Assembly (NCBI GenBank): GCA_023525715.1 | Contig: CM042012.1 | Coordinates: forward strand, 46,337,941-46,401,940 | Length of the DNA: 64,000 bases | Direction: 5' to 3' | Source of the DNA: Cichorium intybus | Lineage: Eukaryota > Streptophyta > Magnoliopsida > Asterales > Asteraceae | Part shown: in pieces, positions 35,958 to 47,833 of the stretch | How the letters are laid out: every line of letters begins with the position of its first letter | Numbering within the stretch: the stretch's first letter is position 1 | The notes under the pieces: model-generated | Databases searched by the model: none | Seen by the model: only the letters and a program-made list of their open reading frames with translations | Told to the model about the DNA's origin: nothing | Program-made: the position numbers and the translations under genes

Positions 35958-38900
35958 TTACATGAAACAAGCATTATAAGGAGATACTATCCGGTCAAAC
36001 CAATCAAAACTAGAAAAACGGGATCTAAATTTAACCCAATTAAACGCTATAATCTTTATATCGTCCCCCGTTCTAAAAATAGAGGCATTAATGCCCCGAA
36101 ACACAGCATCATTCTGAGATTTCCAAATGCACCAAACGACCGCATAGAGTATGGATTTTGTCAACTTGTCTTTATGCTTGTCCGACAAAACCGACTTCAG
36201 AACCTCCATATAATGGGCACAACATTCCGGTATAGAAGAAGAGATGCTGCACCATAAAAAAACCCGCCGCCAAAGCTGCTTAGCGAAACTGCAGCTAAAG
36301 AAAACGTGATCTGAAGTTTCAATATCCGATCTGCATAACGGACAACGATCGGTGTTCAAGACACCTCCTTTCTGCAACAAATTTGCAGCCACAGGCACTC
36401 GATCTAGAAGCAATCTCCAAACGAAGCAGTTTACCTTCAAGGGGACCCAATTAACCCACCCAAAGTTCTAGTAGGAATTAGAACTATCAGTGTTTTCCTC
36501 CATAAGACGTCGCAATGAGCTTACCGAAAAAATCCCCGAGGCCTCCTCTTTCCAAACCCATTTATCCGTTACATTGGACAAGTTCACCGACTCAACAACT
36601 CCGATTAAAAGATCCAGTTCAACAGCTTCCAATCCTCTTCTCAGATTTCTCCTCCAGCACCAAACCGGACTACCTTCAATAGAAGCGGGAATGCGATCTG
36701 CAACAAGACAGCTTTTGCTAACTTCAATATTATAAAGTCTTGGAAACCGGTCTTTGAGAGCCACCGTCCCACACCACTTATCCTTCCAGAAATAAGTATG
36801 ATTACCATCACCAATAGTCCTTAAGAAGGAATTATCTAAGGAAATATTCCAATCTTCTAGATCCCAGTTGACTTGAGAAATAGATAGCCAAGCACCCACA
36901 ATTCCCTTTTTCGCAATAGCCGACCCATCAACACCTTTGACATTGTGAAGAGCTTTTATGCACGCCAACCACAAACTATGTCTCTCCACTTTAAACCTCC
37001 ACCACCACTTGGCCAGAAGTGCTAAATTAAGGCATCTAAGAGACCCAACTCCAAGCCCTCCTTGAACTTTAGCTTTAGTAACCAAATCCCAAGAGACCCA
37101 ATGAATTTTCCTTTTACCTTCAACCCCAGACCAAAGAAAACGCCTTCTAATACGCTCAAGATCATCAATCACCTTTTTTGGGGCTTTAAACATCGAAAAA
37201 TAATACAAGGGGAGACTCCCAAGCACTGATTTAATTAAAGTCATTCTACCACCAAACGAGAGATTTTTAGCTTTCCAAGATGAAAGTTTACTCTTAAATT
37301 TTTCCATAATAGGAGTCTAATTTTTGACGAGTTTCATATTTGCACTTAGTGGGAGACCCAGATACGTACAAGGCATAACCGCGGGTTCACAATGAAGAAT
37401 GCTTGCAAATCTATCCACCTCCTCCTTATCCACCCCAATTCCAAAGACCTTACTTTTGGCAAGATTCACCTTAAGACCTGAAGCCAGATAGAAACATCTA
37501 AGTAAACGATTAAGGTTTATGAGATTTACCTCGGTCCATTCTCCAACGAAGGTCACGTCGTCTGCATACATAAGGTGAGAAACATACGGACCATTATTCG
37601 GAAAAGACATCCCATGGAACACATGCTTACATCGAGCCTCTTTAAGCGCAACACTGAGACCCTCCATCGCAATAATAAATAGAAACGGAGACAAAGGATC
37701 TCCTTGTCTCACCCCTCTTTTAATAGGAAATTCAGGAGTCGGGGACCCATTCACCAAAATGGAAGCACGAGCGGAAGAAAGACAACCATTAATCCAAGAT
37801 CTCCATTTCGCACCAAACGACATTTTCTCCATGACCGAATCCAGAAACCTCCAATTTAAGGAGTCAAAAGCCTTGTCAAAATCGACCTTAAACATAAGAA
37901 ATTGCTTCTTATATTTTTTAGCCCATGATATAAGTTCATTAAGTACCAAAGGGCCATCAAGAATGCTTCTTCCTTCCAGATAGGCCGTTTGCTCAATGCT
38001 AATGATAGACCCAAGCACCTTCTTCAATCGCATTGCAAGCACTTTTGAAATAATCTTATATAAACAACCCAAAAGATTAATGGGTCTGTAATCCTTAATT
38101 AAAAGCGGATCCACCTTCTTTGGGATTAAAGAAATAAAAGAGGAATTACACCCTTTGCTAATAACTCCAGAAAGTTCAATTTCTTTAACAAATTTAAAAA
38201 TATCGATTTTGAACAAATCCCAAAACTTCTTTATAAATTTGAACGAAAAACCATCGGGACCAGGAACTTTATCATTTCCGCAACACCAAATTGCATTTTT
38301 GACTTCATCAAGTGAGAAAGGACCTTCCAACAACTCTCTGTCTGAGTCACCAAGCTTATGAAAATAATTACTTGTGATCTTCGGCCTTACCATAGACACC
38401 TCATCAAATTTGTCAGCAAAAAAGTCAAAAATCGCCTCTTTTATTATCTTCGGATTCGAGAGCCAAGCACCATTAACCATAATACCATTTATTCTATTTC
38501 TCTTTTTGTGACTATTAATCATTCCATGAAAGAATTTGCTATTCTCGTCCCCTTCAACCTCCCATTTAATTCTCGCCTTTTGCTTGAGGTCAAGATTTCT
38601 AGTGTTATTTATCTCCATAACCCTTTTCCTCCATAGATTTCTAGTATCCCGTTCTGTAGCCGATAAACTCCTTTTTTCCGCCAAAAGCTCAAGATCATCA
38701 ATATTCGTAAGCAACTCTTCGTATTCTTTGTTTTCTAAATCACGAGAAATAGCCCTCCATAACCGAATCTCTTTTTTTAACAGTTGTAATTTTTTCAAAA
38801 AATGCAGATCAGCCACTTGACAATTCAATTCAGAATGCCACACCATATTAACAATATCCAGAAAACCATCGAGCAATAACCAAGAGTTAAAGAATCTAAA

Positions 38901-39617
38901 AGGAATCAGACCATAATCAAAATACTCACATGATAGCAGCAGCGGGCAATGATCAGAAAATCTTCTAGGGAGAACCGTAGCCGCAGCCGAAGGCCAATAA
39001 TGCAAAAAACGATCATTTACAAAAATTCTATCAATTTTACTTAAACTTCTGCCGTCAGAGCTCATCCAAGTAAAACGTCTCCCACCCAAGCTTAATTCTT
39101 CAATCTCAGCTTGTCTAATAAACATATTGAAGTGTTCCATACTCGTCACACAAACCGCCTTGGAGAAGCGATCCTCCTTGCAACAAACTTCATTGAAATC
39201 ACCAATAATAAGCCAAATACCGCTCCTATTATGCCTCAGACTCAGAATGTCCGACCAAATTTTTTTCCTCTCATCAGAGTCATTAGGAGCATATACGTTG
39301 ACCACGTTCAAAATTTCATCAACACCAATCCAAATACCAGAAATCAGAATAAACGAACCTCCTTTAATCACCAAATTCACTTTGAAGATCGAGGGATTCC
39401 AAATACAGAAAAGACCCCCCGATCTGCCCATTGAATCAACACCAGCGAAATGAAACTCCGAGAAGTCCCAGAATTTATACAAATCAACATCCTCAATTTT
39501 CATTTGAGTCTCCTGGCAGCAAATAAGATTCAATTGTTTTTCCAACTTGAGTTTTCTGACCCACTCCTGTTTGCACGTGTCTTTTGCACCCCTTAAATTT
39601 AGAGACAAACAATTCAT
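35958..39617 (-). pseudogene. L1 ORF2: endonuclease, reverse transcriptase, zf-RVT
   Basis: One frame of about 1220 codons from ATG 39617 to 35958 is broken only by two in-frame TAG codons at 37319-37317 and 36470-36468. The first replaces a position where Trp is expected (LVKN*TPIMEKFKSKLSSW). The AP-endonuclease has catalytic motifs CQET, IGDFN and SDHCP. RT motifs are DYRPINLL, FKVDFDKAFDSLNW, RGVRQGDPLSPFLF and YADD. The C-terminal zinc-binding region is CFVWRLLLDRVPVAANLL with CPLC. The endonuclease and RT are complete before the first stop, so a truncated but possibly active product cannot be excluded. Confidence 0.92.
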
Positions 39618-41659
39618 TGATTAACTTCCACATCTCCTTCTCCTTCTACTAACTGACGAACCGCTTCTTCCATTCCATCCATCTGAAACCCAATTTCATT
39701 TCCAATCTCCACAGTCTTGACAACTTCGACGGAGTAAGCCGTAGCTAAAGTCGACGAACACGAGGCCAAAGTATTACGATTTGACTGTGATCTCCCATTT
39801 GATTTCTTCTTTTTCTTCCCAAGATTGTGCTCCATTACTCTATCTTTAAACCTGATCGAATTAAATTTCTTGCCTTTTAACGCAATCGTTTTATCTTTAT
39901 TACTCTTACGTAACTCCTCCGACATTGTATTGTTTAGGTCTGGTATTTCTGAAATAACCCCATTAGACGTAGGAGCTATATCATAATTACATGAAGCATA
40001 TGGGCTGAAATTATGTCCACCATTTAATATTCCAATAAAACCAATTGGCCCACTACCACCTTCAATACCTCCTTCACTTCTAAGCCCAACATCATCGCCC
40101 AATAAAGCTTTGAAGATCCAGACCCAGCATCTTGATTTGTGTTTGCACATGAGAAAGTATCACTATTATTAATATTATCACGTGCGCATGAGAAAGTATC
40201 ACCAGCAACTTGATTTGTGTTTGCACATGAGAAAGTATCACTATTATTATTATTATCACGTGCGCATGAGATACTTTTCAGAGGCTCCTCAAAGACATGT
40301 AAGTCACCATTTTTTGTCTGTTCACGTGCGCATGCGCATGCGCATGATACACCTTGCAAAGGCACATCAACCACTTTCAAATGGTCAATCGATGACTCTT
40401 CGATAACACCAATATTCTTCGCTGATTGCTTAGCCGGAGCCGTAGCCGTAGCCTGTGCCGGTGCTTCAAAATTTTCCGCCGATGACAACACAACGGTTTT
40501 TATAATCGGTTGTTGAACTTTTTCCGTCACGTGCAACATCTCCGGCGACTCTAAGTCGTCGTCTTCACTATCCACAAATTCCCCTTCTTCAATCTCGCTA
40601 TCAGAACTCAAGTAATTTAAATCACAATGCAAAGGAGGTTTCCAATCACCGTCTTCCTGAATACGAATTTTGAATTTTAATTTTCTCCAACATACCTCCA
40701 AATCATGATCATTTATCATCTCCTGCCTGCAAGTTAGAATACACACCCTACCAGAAGTAACATTGACCGCCTCAGAGCTACAATGAAAAGGGATAAGAAC
40801 CCGTCCAAACTCGCTGGCAATGATTGAAAACGTCATATAATCCCAGACTTGCATCGGAACACCACTTATCTTCAACCACGTTACTCTCTGTTGATAAACG
40901 GACCTGTCATCCCAAACTTTCAGCCATGCAAACCAACGACTCCATGTGTCTCTTTGATCAGTCAAGAACGCCGAGGAAATTTCTTTGGATTCAAACTTTA
41001 GTATAACCAGTAAACCTCCCGCATATTTAATCGAACATTCTGCAATCCCCGAATTATGAAATATTGAGAAGAAATTGGATAACAGTTCAATGTCGATAAC
41101 CTCTCCTATCAAGCAGTTATCTACCCACGCCGGACCTCCCAAGTTTACCGCTTCCGGAATCACTATCTTTGCCCTCTTAGTTTCCACCATCTCTCCACTT
41201 TTCACCCCTGAATTATTAACTACATCTTTGAAAGATCTACCAATACTCATGCCATTGCTTCTTACCTTCACTTCCTTCTCTTTAGCGTTCCCAGGTTCCT
41301 TTCTTCTACCTACATCCATCACCGTTTCCGGTCTTTGCAGGCGTGCGTATTTTGCAATATTAGCCTTTAACTTTCTTCCTCCTATCATCACATTGTTTAA
41401 CGTATCCTCCATCTCTTTCACCTTATGTATTCTGATGAATCTCACAAAAGCAAAAACACCTCCCGATCTCTCCCTTTTCTCCGGCATATACACATCCACA
41501 ATCTTTCCATACTTCATTAAATCTCTCCATATCATGCTAGTAGTACAGTTCGCAGGAAGATTACCGACAAAGAAAGTAGTTGCAATCTTCTTGATGTCCT
41601 CCTGAACATTCCTATCCAGAATGAGTCTTCATGGTCTTCTTCGTCCAACCGTTTTCCAT
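39614..41659 (-). pseudogene. L1 ORF1: RRM-type RNA-binding protein, frameshifted
   Basis: Starts MENGWTKK at 41659, the usual L1 ORF1 start in asterids. It hits a frameshift after about 15 codons (near 41620) and continues in the next frame with an RRM (ATTFFVGNLP, GGVFAFVRFIR). The next part carries a tandem Cys-rich repeat (SCARDNNNNSDTFSCANTNQ, twice, DNA unit 78 bp at about 40131-40280). A second frameshift near 40100 follows, after which a basic tail (KALKGKKF, GKKKKKSNGRS) ends VNQ at 39614. Its stop overlaps the ORF2 start as ATGA (39614-39617), suggesting coupled reinitiation. Confidence 0.85.
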
Positions 41660-41815
41660 TCTCCTACGTCTTCCTGTGCACGAGCTCTCCAACCGTTTTC
41701 CATAAGAAAAGCCTCCAGGTGTAATGGGATGGTGGCCTTCAAGGGCTTCCAAACATGAATAGATGATGTTGGTGTTACTCAGCTTTATATATAGATATTG
41801 CTTCATTTATAAGCT

Positions 41816-41979
41816 TTATTTACGACCCTAAAAACCCCGAAAAATGTTAAGGTGAATCGTTTACTTAGATGTTTATATGTAGATATTGTTTCATTTATAA
41901 GTGCTGTTAAAGTTTTCATCCATTAAAAGTGTATAATCCATACTGCTTTTTCGGGGTTTTCAGGGTCGTAAATAAAACT
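41816..41979. repeat. 31-bp inverted repeat in the NAS upstream region
   Basis: TTTATTTACGACCCTAAAAA (41816 on) and its near-complement ending GGGTCGTAAATAAA (41949-41979) form two arms with one mismatch in about 30 bp, separated by about 100 bp. A direct repeat TAGATATTG(C/T)TTCATTTATAAG also occurs at about 41786 and 41880. The right arm is partly recognisable in the duplicate at 52.99 kb. Confidence 0.8.
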
Positions 41980-42353
41980 TTTTCTTCATACCAGGAAAAT
42001 TAAGCAAAAATTTACTAGCCATATCTATTAACATAATTAAAGTAGTCTAATAGAAAAAACAATAACGTAGTTCATATGAACATTTTAATCCAGTGTACGA
42101 CATTAATAACATATTTCTATGGCTCATGCTAAACGACTATAAAACACAAAATAAAAATGCAAATATAAAATACGCCTTACTAGCAATGAATAACTTCTCA
42201 TGTAAATACAGTGGCTTGGGATAGTCCGTCGGGTGATAAATGGTTAATTAACGATAAAATTTCTTGTTCCATGTTTTTTAGGTGGTGTGTCAAATCATAA
42301 AACTGAGCAAGGATCGTCCCGTTTCTACATAATGGGTGTGACCAGAACACGCC

Positions 42354-42360
42354 TATAAAT
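42354..42360 (+). promoter_or_regulatory. NAS TATA box
   Basis: TATAAAT, 99 bp upstream of the NAS ATG. The surrounding sequence (GAGCAAGGATC ... CCTATAAAT) recurs at 53308-53363 without a gene behind it. Confidence 0.7.
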
Positions 42361-43159
42361 AAGTCCATCCTTGGACACTGCATACACACAAAATCGGTTC
42401 TCTGTCTTCTGATATACAAAGAGTTTATCTTAAAAGCTTGTCCACCAAAAATCTGAGTATGGAATCACTACAAAAAGAGACCGTTTTGGTAGAGGTGTGT
42501 GAGATTTATCATAAAATTTCAAAGCTTGACATTCTAAAACCATCCAAAGATGTTGACAGCCTCTTCATTGAACTGGTCCGAACATGCATCCCACCCTCTT
42601 CTATCAACATAGTGACACTTCCTGCAAATGTTCAAGAAATAAGGTCAAAGCTCATACGACTTTGTGGCGAAGCTGAAGGCCATCTTGAAGCGCACTTCTC
42701 CACCATTTTAGGCTCTTTCCCAAATCCTCTTCACCATCTAAATGAATTCCCTTACTACTCAAATTACCTATAGCTTAGCCGTCTTGAGTTTGACATTCTC
42801 ACAGAACACTATTCAGCATTAGGGCAAGCCCCTGAGCGTCTTGCCTTTGTGGGGTCTGGCCCAATGCCTCTAACTTCGATTGTCTTGGCCACTTATCATC
42901 TCAAGGACACCATTTTTCACAACTATGACATAGACTCTATGGCAAATTCGATGGCATCTCATCTTGTTTCATCTGATCCTGATATGTCCAGAAGAATGGT
43001 ATTCCACACTGCTAATATAATGGATGTGACAGACGAGTTGAAAGAATATGATGTCATTTTCTTGGCTGCGCTTGTCGGGATGGATATTGATGAGAAGGTT
43101 AAAGTGATTGATCATTTGGCAAAGTACATGGCGCCAGGTGCTTTGCGTATGTTGAGGAG

Positions 43160-43346
43160 TATTACGGAGAGAGATGAGAGAATGTCTTAATTCTCATTAC
43201 TGTCCAAACAAACAACACTTTATAGATTATATACAACTAATAGCTACTTAACGGACTATCTACCAAACTAACAGAACACTAACAAACTATCTAATAACTT
43301 ACATCTGATCCCTCAACTATATATTATTTACAATGTTGCCCTAATA
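43160..43346 (-). repeat. 3' LTR of the NAS-inserted copia
   Basis: 187 bp, adjoining the AGGAG target repeat on the left and the purine tract on the right. Confidence 0.95.
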
Positions 43347-43383
43347 TTCCCCCTCAAGATGATATTGCAGAATAAATGTTCTG

Positions 43384-46300
43384 CTATGACATCTTGGACA
43401 TAAAAGGAAGTAGTTTTGTAGCAGGGAGTGGTTTAGTAAAGAGATCTGCAAGCTGAAACTGGGTACGAATTGGCATTAGACAGATAGTTTTATCAACAAC
43501 TTTATCTCGAACAAAATGAAGATCGATTTCTATATGCTTAGTGCGTTCATGGAAGGTTGGATTGTTGGCAATTTTGATGGCAGAATCGTTGTCACAAAAT
43601 AACAAAGCAGCTTGTGAATGTGGGACACCAAAATCTCGAAGAAGTTGTTTTAGCCAAATTAGCTCACAAGTTGTTGAAGCGATGGCTCGATATTCTGCAT
43701 CTGCAGAAGATCGAGAAACGGTGGGTTGCATTTTCGATTTCCATGAAATTAAAGAGTCACCAAGAAAGATACAATAACCAGTAACTGATTTTCGAGAATC
43801 CAAACATTTACCCCAATCAGAATCACAGAAAGCCCTCAACTTTAACGTGGATGTGGAAGATAAGAAGATGCCTTGTCCAGGACTTTGCTTCAAATAACGA
43901 ACCAAACGACAAGCAGCCTCAAAATGTGGAACTCGTGGTGAAGAAACATATTGTGACAATTTTTGAATTGAAAAGGAAATGTCTGGACAAGTAATGTTCA
44001 AATATAGAAGTCTGCCAATTAATCTTCTATAACGAGATGGATCATCATACAAATCTTCCATATCACTATGTAGATTTAGACGTGGGTCCATGGGAGTGGT
44101 AGCAGGTTTAGCTCCTAACAAACCCAAATCTTCAATAAGTTGTAAGGTATAGTTTCTTTGAGATACAAAAATGCAATTTTTGGATCTAGCAACCTCAAGA
44201 CCCAAGAAATAACCCAAAGTGCCCAAGTCTTTGAGTTTAAATTTGTTGCTCAATTTCGTTTTAATGAACTCAATTTCCTTTGTTGATGAATCAGTAATTA
44301 GTATGTCATCAACATACACAAGTAATGCGACATAATCAGAACCATTACCTTTGAAGAATAAGGAATAATCTGATCTTGATTGAGAAAAGCCACTTTGTAA
44401 CATAAAAGAAGAAAATTTATCGAACCATTGTCTTGAAGCTTGTCGAAGACCGTAAATTGACTTATGAAGTTTACAAACCAGTTTCTGATTGGAACGATGT
44501 TCCCCCTGAATCTTGAGACCTGGTGGTAAATCCATGTATACTTCTTCTTTTAAATCGCCATTCAAAAAAGTGTTATTAACGTCTAATTGGACTAGATTCC
44601 AAGATTTAGCAGCTGCAATGGCAAGTAATGTTTTGACTGTAACTAACTTTGCTACAGGAGTATATGTATCAAAAAAATCAACTCCCTCCTGTTGACTAAA
44701 CCCCTTAGCAACTAGTCTCGCCTTATGACGCTCAATATTGCCATTGCTTCCATATTTGATTTTATAGACCCAACGACAGCCTACAGAGTTTTTATTTGGA
44801 GGTAATGGAACGACAGACCAAGTGTTATTAGCATGGATAGCCTTCAATTCATCGTCCATAGCTGTGCACCACTGTGGAGATTTGACAACTTGATTGTAAT
44901 GTCGAGGTTCAAAATTAGATGAAATATTCATGACAAGATTCTTGTGTTTAGAAGAAAGGTTATCATAGTTGACAACATTTACCAAAGGATATAAGTAATC
45001 AGAATGGCTTGCAGAATTACAATAAAAATCTCGCAAATATGAAGGTGGTTTAGACATTCTTGTAGTTCTTCTCTGAGTTGGATTCGGATCAGAAATTGAG
45101 TCATGTTGATGTTGAGAAGCAGAACCAGGGTCAGGTACTGTTGGAATAGGAATTTGAGAAGGAGAAGGACCTGCTATATCTGAAAATAAATCATTAGTTG
45201 GAATGGGAAGAACAATCTCTGCAAAGGGATCTTTAGGAGTATTTCGAGGTACTTGTTGAAATGGAAACATGGCTTCATGAAAAACAACGTCTCTGGATAT
45301 AATAAACTCATTTGTAGCCAAATCAAAGAGTTTATAAGCCTTCATATTTGGAGGATAACCAACAAAAATACATGAACTTGCTCTTGGACAGAATTTGGTT
45401 CGGTTGGCTGTCAAAGTAGAAGCATAAGCCAGGCATCCAAATGTCTGTAAGTGCGAATAAGTAGGAACTTTGTTGAATAGCTTTTGATATGGAGTTTGAT
45501 TCTTAAGGAAAACAGAAGGAATTCTGTTAATAAGGTATACTGCTGTCAGAATACATTCGCTCCATAATTTGATAGGGACATTGGACTGAAAAAGTAACGC
45601 CCGAGCAACATTTAATATGTGTTGATGCTTTCTCTCGACCACTGAATTCTGTTGAGGTCTAGCAACACAAGATGTTTGATGAATAATTCCTTTGGCAGCA
45701 AAGAAATCTTTGAATTGCAGTTCTTTCGCATTATCAGATTTGAACATCTTAATTTCCTTTTGAAATTGAGTCAATACCATTTGGTAAAAGGAAGGAATAA
45801 TCTGAATAATATCAGATTTGTTCTTTAACATGTATACCCACGTGTAACGACTATAATCATCAACGATTGTAGCAAAAAACTTGTACCCTTGGACTGAAGA
45901 AACATAATACGGACCCCAAATATCACAGTGTATTAAAGAAAAGCTACTATTGGTTACATTGTTCATAGATGGAAAGGACAATCTCCTTTGTTTTGCCAAT
46001 GGACATACAGAACAATGAGAAAACATGTCTGAATTAACTGATTTAATAGATAATTGTTCTCTTATTGGGTACAAACATTTATTGGAATGATGGCCTAGTC
46101 TATTGTGCCAAGTATCTAATGAAACAGTAACATTGTTTATCCTTGTATTCTTGAAATTATTGTTTTCATCCAACACATATAGCCTCTGATGAACATTAGC
46201 TTTGCCAATCAGCTTCATGTTCCTCATAGCCTGGATTAAAGCATGATGACACGTAAATTGGATCATCAACTTTTGATTTTGAGTGAGAGAACTAACAGAA

Positions 46301-47658
46301 ATCAAATTCTGATCGAATGAAGGAACATATAAAGCATCCCGTAGAACAAATAGATGATCTATTTTGATATCACCAATAATGGTTACCGGAAGAGTGATCT
46401 TGTTTGGCAAAGTAACATTGTAATGACTTACTTTTCTCTTGTTTGTGAACATAGAAATTTCATGACAAACATGCTCAGTTGCTCCTGAATCTATAATCCA
46501 TTTATGAGACTTTTGTCCAGAATTAATTGAAAGAGAATAGCATTTACCTGTAGTCGTTTCTTCATGTGGATTAACAGTGATCATATGGTTTGATAACGCG
46601 GACATAACTTGCTGACATTGATCTTGAGAAAAACCTTTGAACATGTTAGCCAAGTCATGATTAATGGAAGAAAGTTGAACATTAGGATCATCAGTAGTAG
46701 CAACAGCAGCAACTTGATTAGTTTTGGTTCTTGGCTTGAAATTGTTGGAATTATTATGTTTATATCCAGGAGGATATCCATGCAGTTTGTAACATTTGTC
46801 CACAGTATGACCTTGGAAATTGCAGTGAGTGCAGTAAGGACGATCTCTGTTTGAAGATTTATAGTTATTGTTCTGAGGCTTGCGTGATGGAGCTGAAACT
46901 TTAGCCATAAACGCCATAGAATGTTGAACATCATTGGAAACTGATTTCTGTTTCTCTTCTTGAGCTATTAAAGAGAAAACACGATTAATTGGAGGTAAAG
47001 GATCCATGAGCAAAATCTGACCTCTAGATTGAGTAAATGATTCATGTAATCCCATGAGAAAATTCATAATATGCTCTGTTTGGAAGTACTGTTCGATTTC
47101 TTGTACTCCATTGCATTCACATTTGTTGCAGGTGCAGTGAGGTCTGAAATCGATTAATTCCTCGGTTAGAGATTTCAATTTGGTGAAATAAACTCCAATT
47201 GTGTCCTGATTCTGCTTCAAATTGACAAGCTCTCGTCGGATTTGAAATACGCAAGGACCGTTGCTTTGTTGAAATCGATCCTTCAAATCCTTCCATATGT
47301 CATGAGCAGTCTCTGTGAACATTATACTAGCAGAAATCTCTTTTGAAACAGAGTTCAAAATCCATGATATCACCAATTTGTTGTTACGCATCCACGCATT
47401 GTAATTTTGCTGATCAGAAGAACTAGGTTTAAGAAGTGTACCGTCTATGAAGCCAGTCTTGTTCTTCACAGATAAAGCAATTTGTATTGCTTGACTCCAG
47501 GAGTTATAATTGTCACCGGTGAGCAATTGAGAAACTAACACAAAACCGGGACTCTCAAAGTGATGAAGGTAGTATGGATGCATGCGATCATCGATCGGAG
47601 AAATTGTAGATCCAGAATTGCTAGACGACGAATTGTTGGTTGCCATTTGAGAAAACAA
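43384..47658 (-). CDS. Copia gag-pol polyprotein, 1424 aa, apparently intact
   Basis: One open frame; a second possible start MATNNSS is four codons in (47646). The gag region (residues about 30-250) includes LLTGDNYNSWSQAI. The CCHC knuckle is C276-C289 (CTHCNFQGHTVDKC). Protease DSGAT is at 390-394. The pre-integrase/integrase zinc region begins at about 517, with catalytic D579 (HCDIWG), D642 (KSDNAK) and E675 (NSVVERK). RT at about 930-1190 has QLDVNNTF and YVDD (1115-1118). RNase H has FCDSDWGKCLDSRKSVTGY and DAEYRAIA. It ends FTKPLP ... MSKMS just before the purine tract. No stop or frameshift is seen, so the element may still be able to code for its own movement. Confidence 0.94.
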   Translation of the reverse strand: MFSQMATNNSSSSNSGSTISPIDDRMHPYYLHHFESPGFVLVSQLLTGDNYNSWSQAIQIALSVKNKTGFIDGTLLKPSSSDQQNYNAWMRNNKLVISWILNSVSKEISASIMFTETAHDIWKDLKDRFQQSNGPCVFQIRRELVNLKQNQDTIGVYFTKLKSLTEELIDFRPHCTCNKCECNGVQEIEQYFQTEHIMNFLMGLHESFTQSRGQILLMDPLPPINRVFSLIAQEEKQKSVSNDVQHSMAFMAKVSAPSRKPQNNNYKSSNRDRPYCTHCNFQGHTVDKCYKLHGYPPGYKHNNSNNFKPRTKTNQVAAVATTDDPNVQLSSINHDLANMFKGFSQDQCQQVMSALSNHMITVNPHEETTTGKCYSLSINSGQKSHKWIIDSGATEHVCHEISMFTNKRKVSHYNVTLPNKITLPVTIIGDIKIDHLFVLRDALYVPSFDQNLISVSSLTQNQKLMIQFTCHHALIQAMRNMKLIGKANVHQRLYVLDENNNFKNTRINNVTVSLDTWHNRLGHHSNKCLYPIREQLSIKSVNSDMFSHCSVCPLAKQRRLSFPSMNNVTNSSFSLIHCDIWGPYYVSSVQGYKFFATIVDDYSRYTWVYMLKNKSDIIQIIPSFYQMVLTQFQKEIKMFKSDNAKELQFKDFFAAKGIIHQTSCVARPQQNSVVERKHQHILNVARALLFQSNVPIKLWSECILTAVYLINRIPSVFLKNQTPYQKLFNKVPTYSHLQTFGCLAYASTLTANRTKFCPRASSCIFVGYPPNMKAYKLFDLATNEFIISRDVVFHEAMFPFQQVPRNTPKDPFAEIVLPIPTNDLFSDIAGPSPSQIPIPTVPDPGSASQHQHDSISDPNPTQRRTTRMSKPPSYLRDFYCNSASHSDYLYPLVNVVNYDNLSSKHKNLVMNISSNFEPRHYNQVVKSPQWCTAMDDELKAIHANNTWSVVPLPPNKNSVGCRWVYKIKYGSNGNIERHKARLVAKGFSQQEGVDFFDTYTPVAKLVTVKTLLAIAAAKSWNLVQLDVNNTFLNGDLKEEVYMDLPPGLKIQGEHRSNQKLVCKLHKSIYGLRQASRQWFDKFSSFMLQSGFSQSRSDYSLFFKGNGSDYVALLVYVDDILITDSSTKEIEFIKTKLSNKFKLKDLGTLGYFLGLEVARSKNCIFVSQRNYTLQLIEDLGLLGAKPATTPMDPRLNLHSDMEDLYDDPSRYRRLIGRLLYLNITCPDISFSIQKLSQYVSSPRVPHFEAACRLVRYLKQSPGQGIFLSSTSTLKLRAFCDSDWGKCLDSRKSVTGYCIFLGDSLISWKSKMQPTVSRSSADAEYRAIASTTCELIWLKQLLRDFGVPHSQAALLFCDNDSAIKIANNPTFHERTKHIEIDLHFVRDKVVDKTICLMPIRTQFQLADLFTKPLPATKLLPFMSKMS

Positions 47659-47833
47659 TCAGCGAAGACTCAAAGGAATGACTGATTGAAAGAGAAAATG
47701 ATCGATCGAAGAAGAAAAGAAAAAAAATAGACCGGAAAAGAGCAAAAATCGATCGGAGAAGATTATCAGAAAGAGAAAAGGAATGGTCAAAATTGACCGG
47801 AAAAGGAAGCGGAAGTAATACGCTCTAATACCA

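Larger units (their letters stand above)
35890..41700 (-). mobile_element. Nearly full-length plant L1 LINE
   Basis: Minus-strand non-LTR retrotransposon with ORF1 (RRM type), ORF2 (endonuclease-RT-zinc finger) and a short 3' end GCCGTTC followed by nine A residues (plus-strand T run at 35891-35899). The 5' limit is set only approximately, just upstream of the ORF1 start at 41659. I could not find a convincing target duplication. It lies within the upstream region of the NAS pseudogene, as shown by the second copy of that region at 52.8-53.4 kb. Confidence 0.88.

Noticed and set aside
38155..39453. Several plus-strand open frames across the LINE ORF2 region
   Set aside because: Shadows of the long minus-strand coding frame.
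40182..40516. Plus-strand His/Arg-rich frames opposite LINE ORF1
   Set aside because: Antisense of the Cys-Ala/Asn repeats; no independent evidence.
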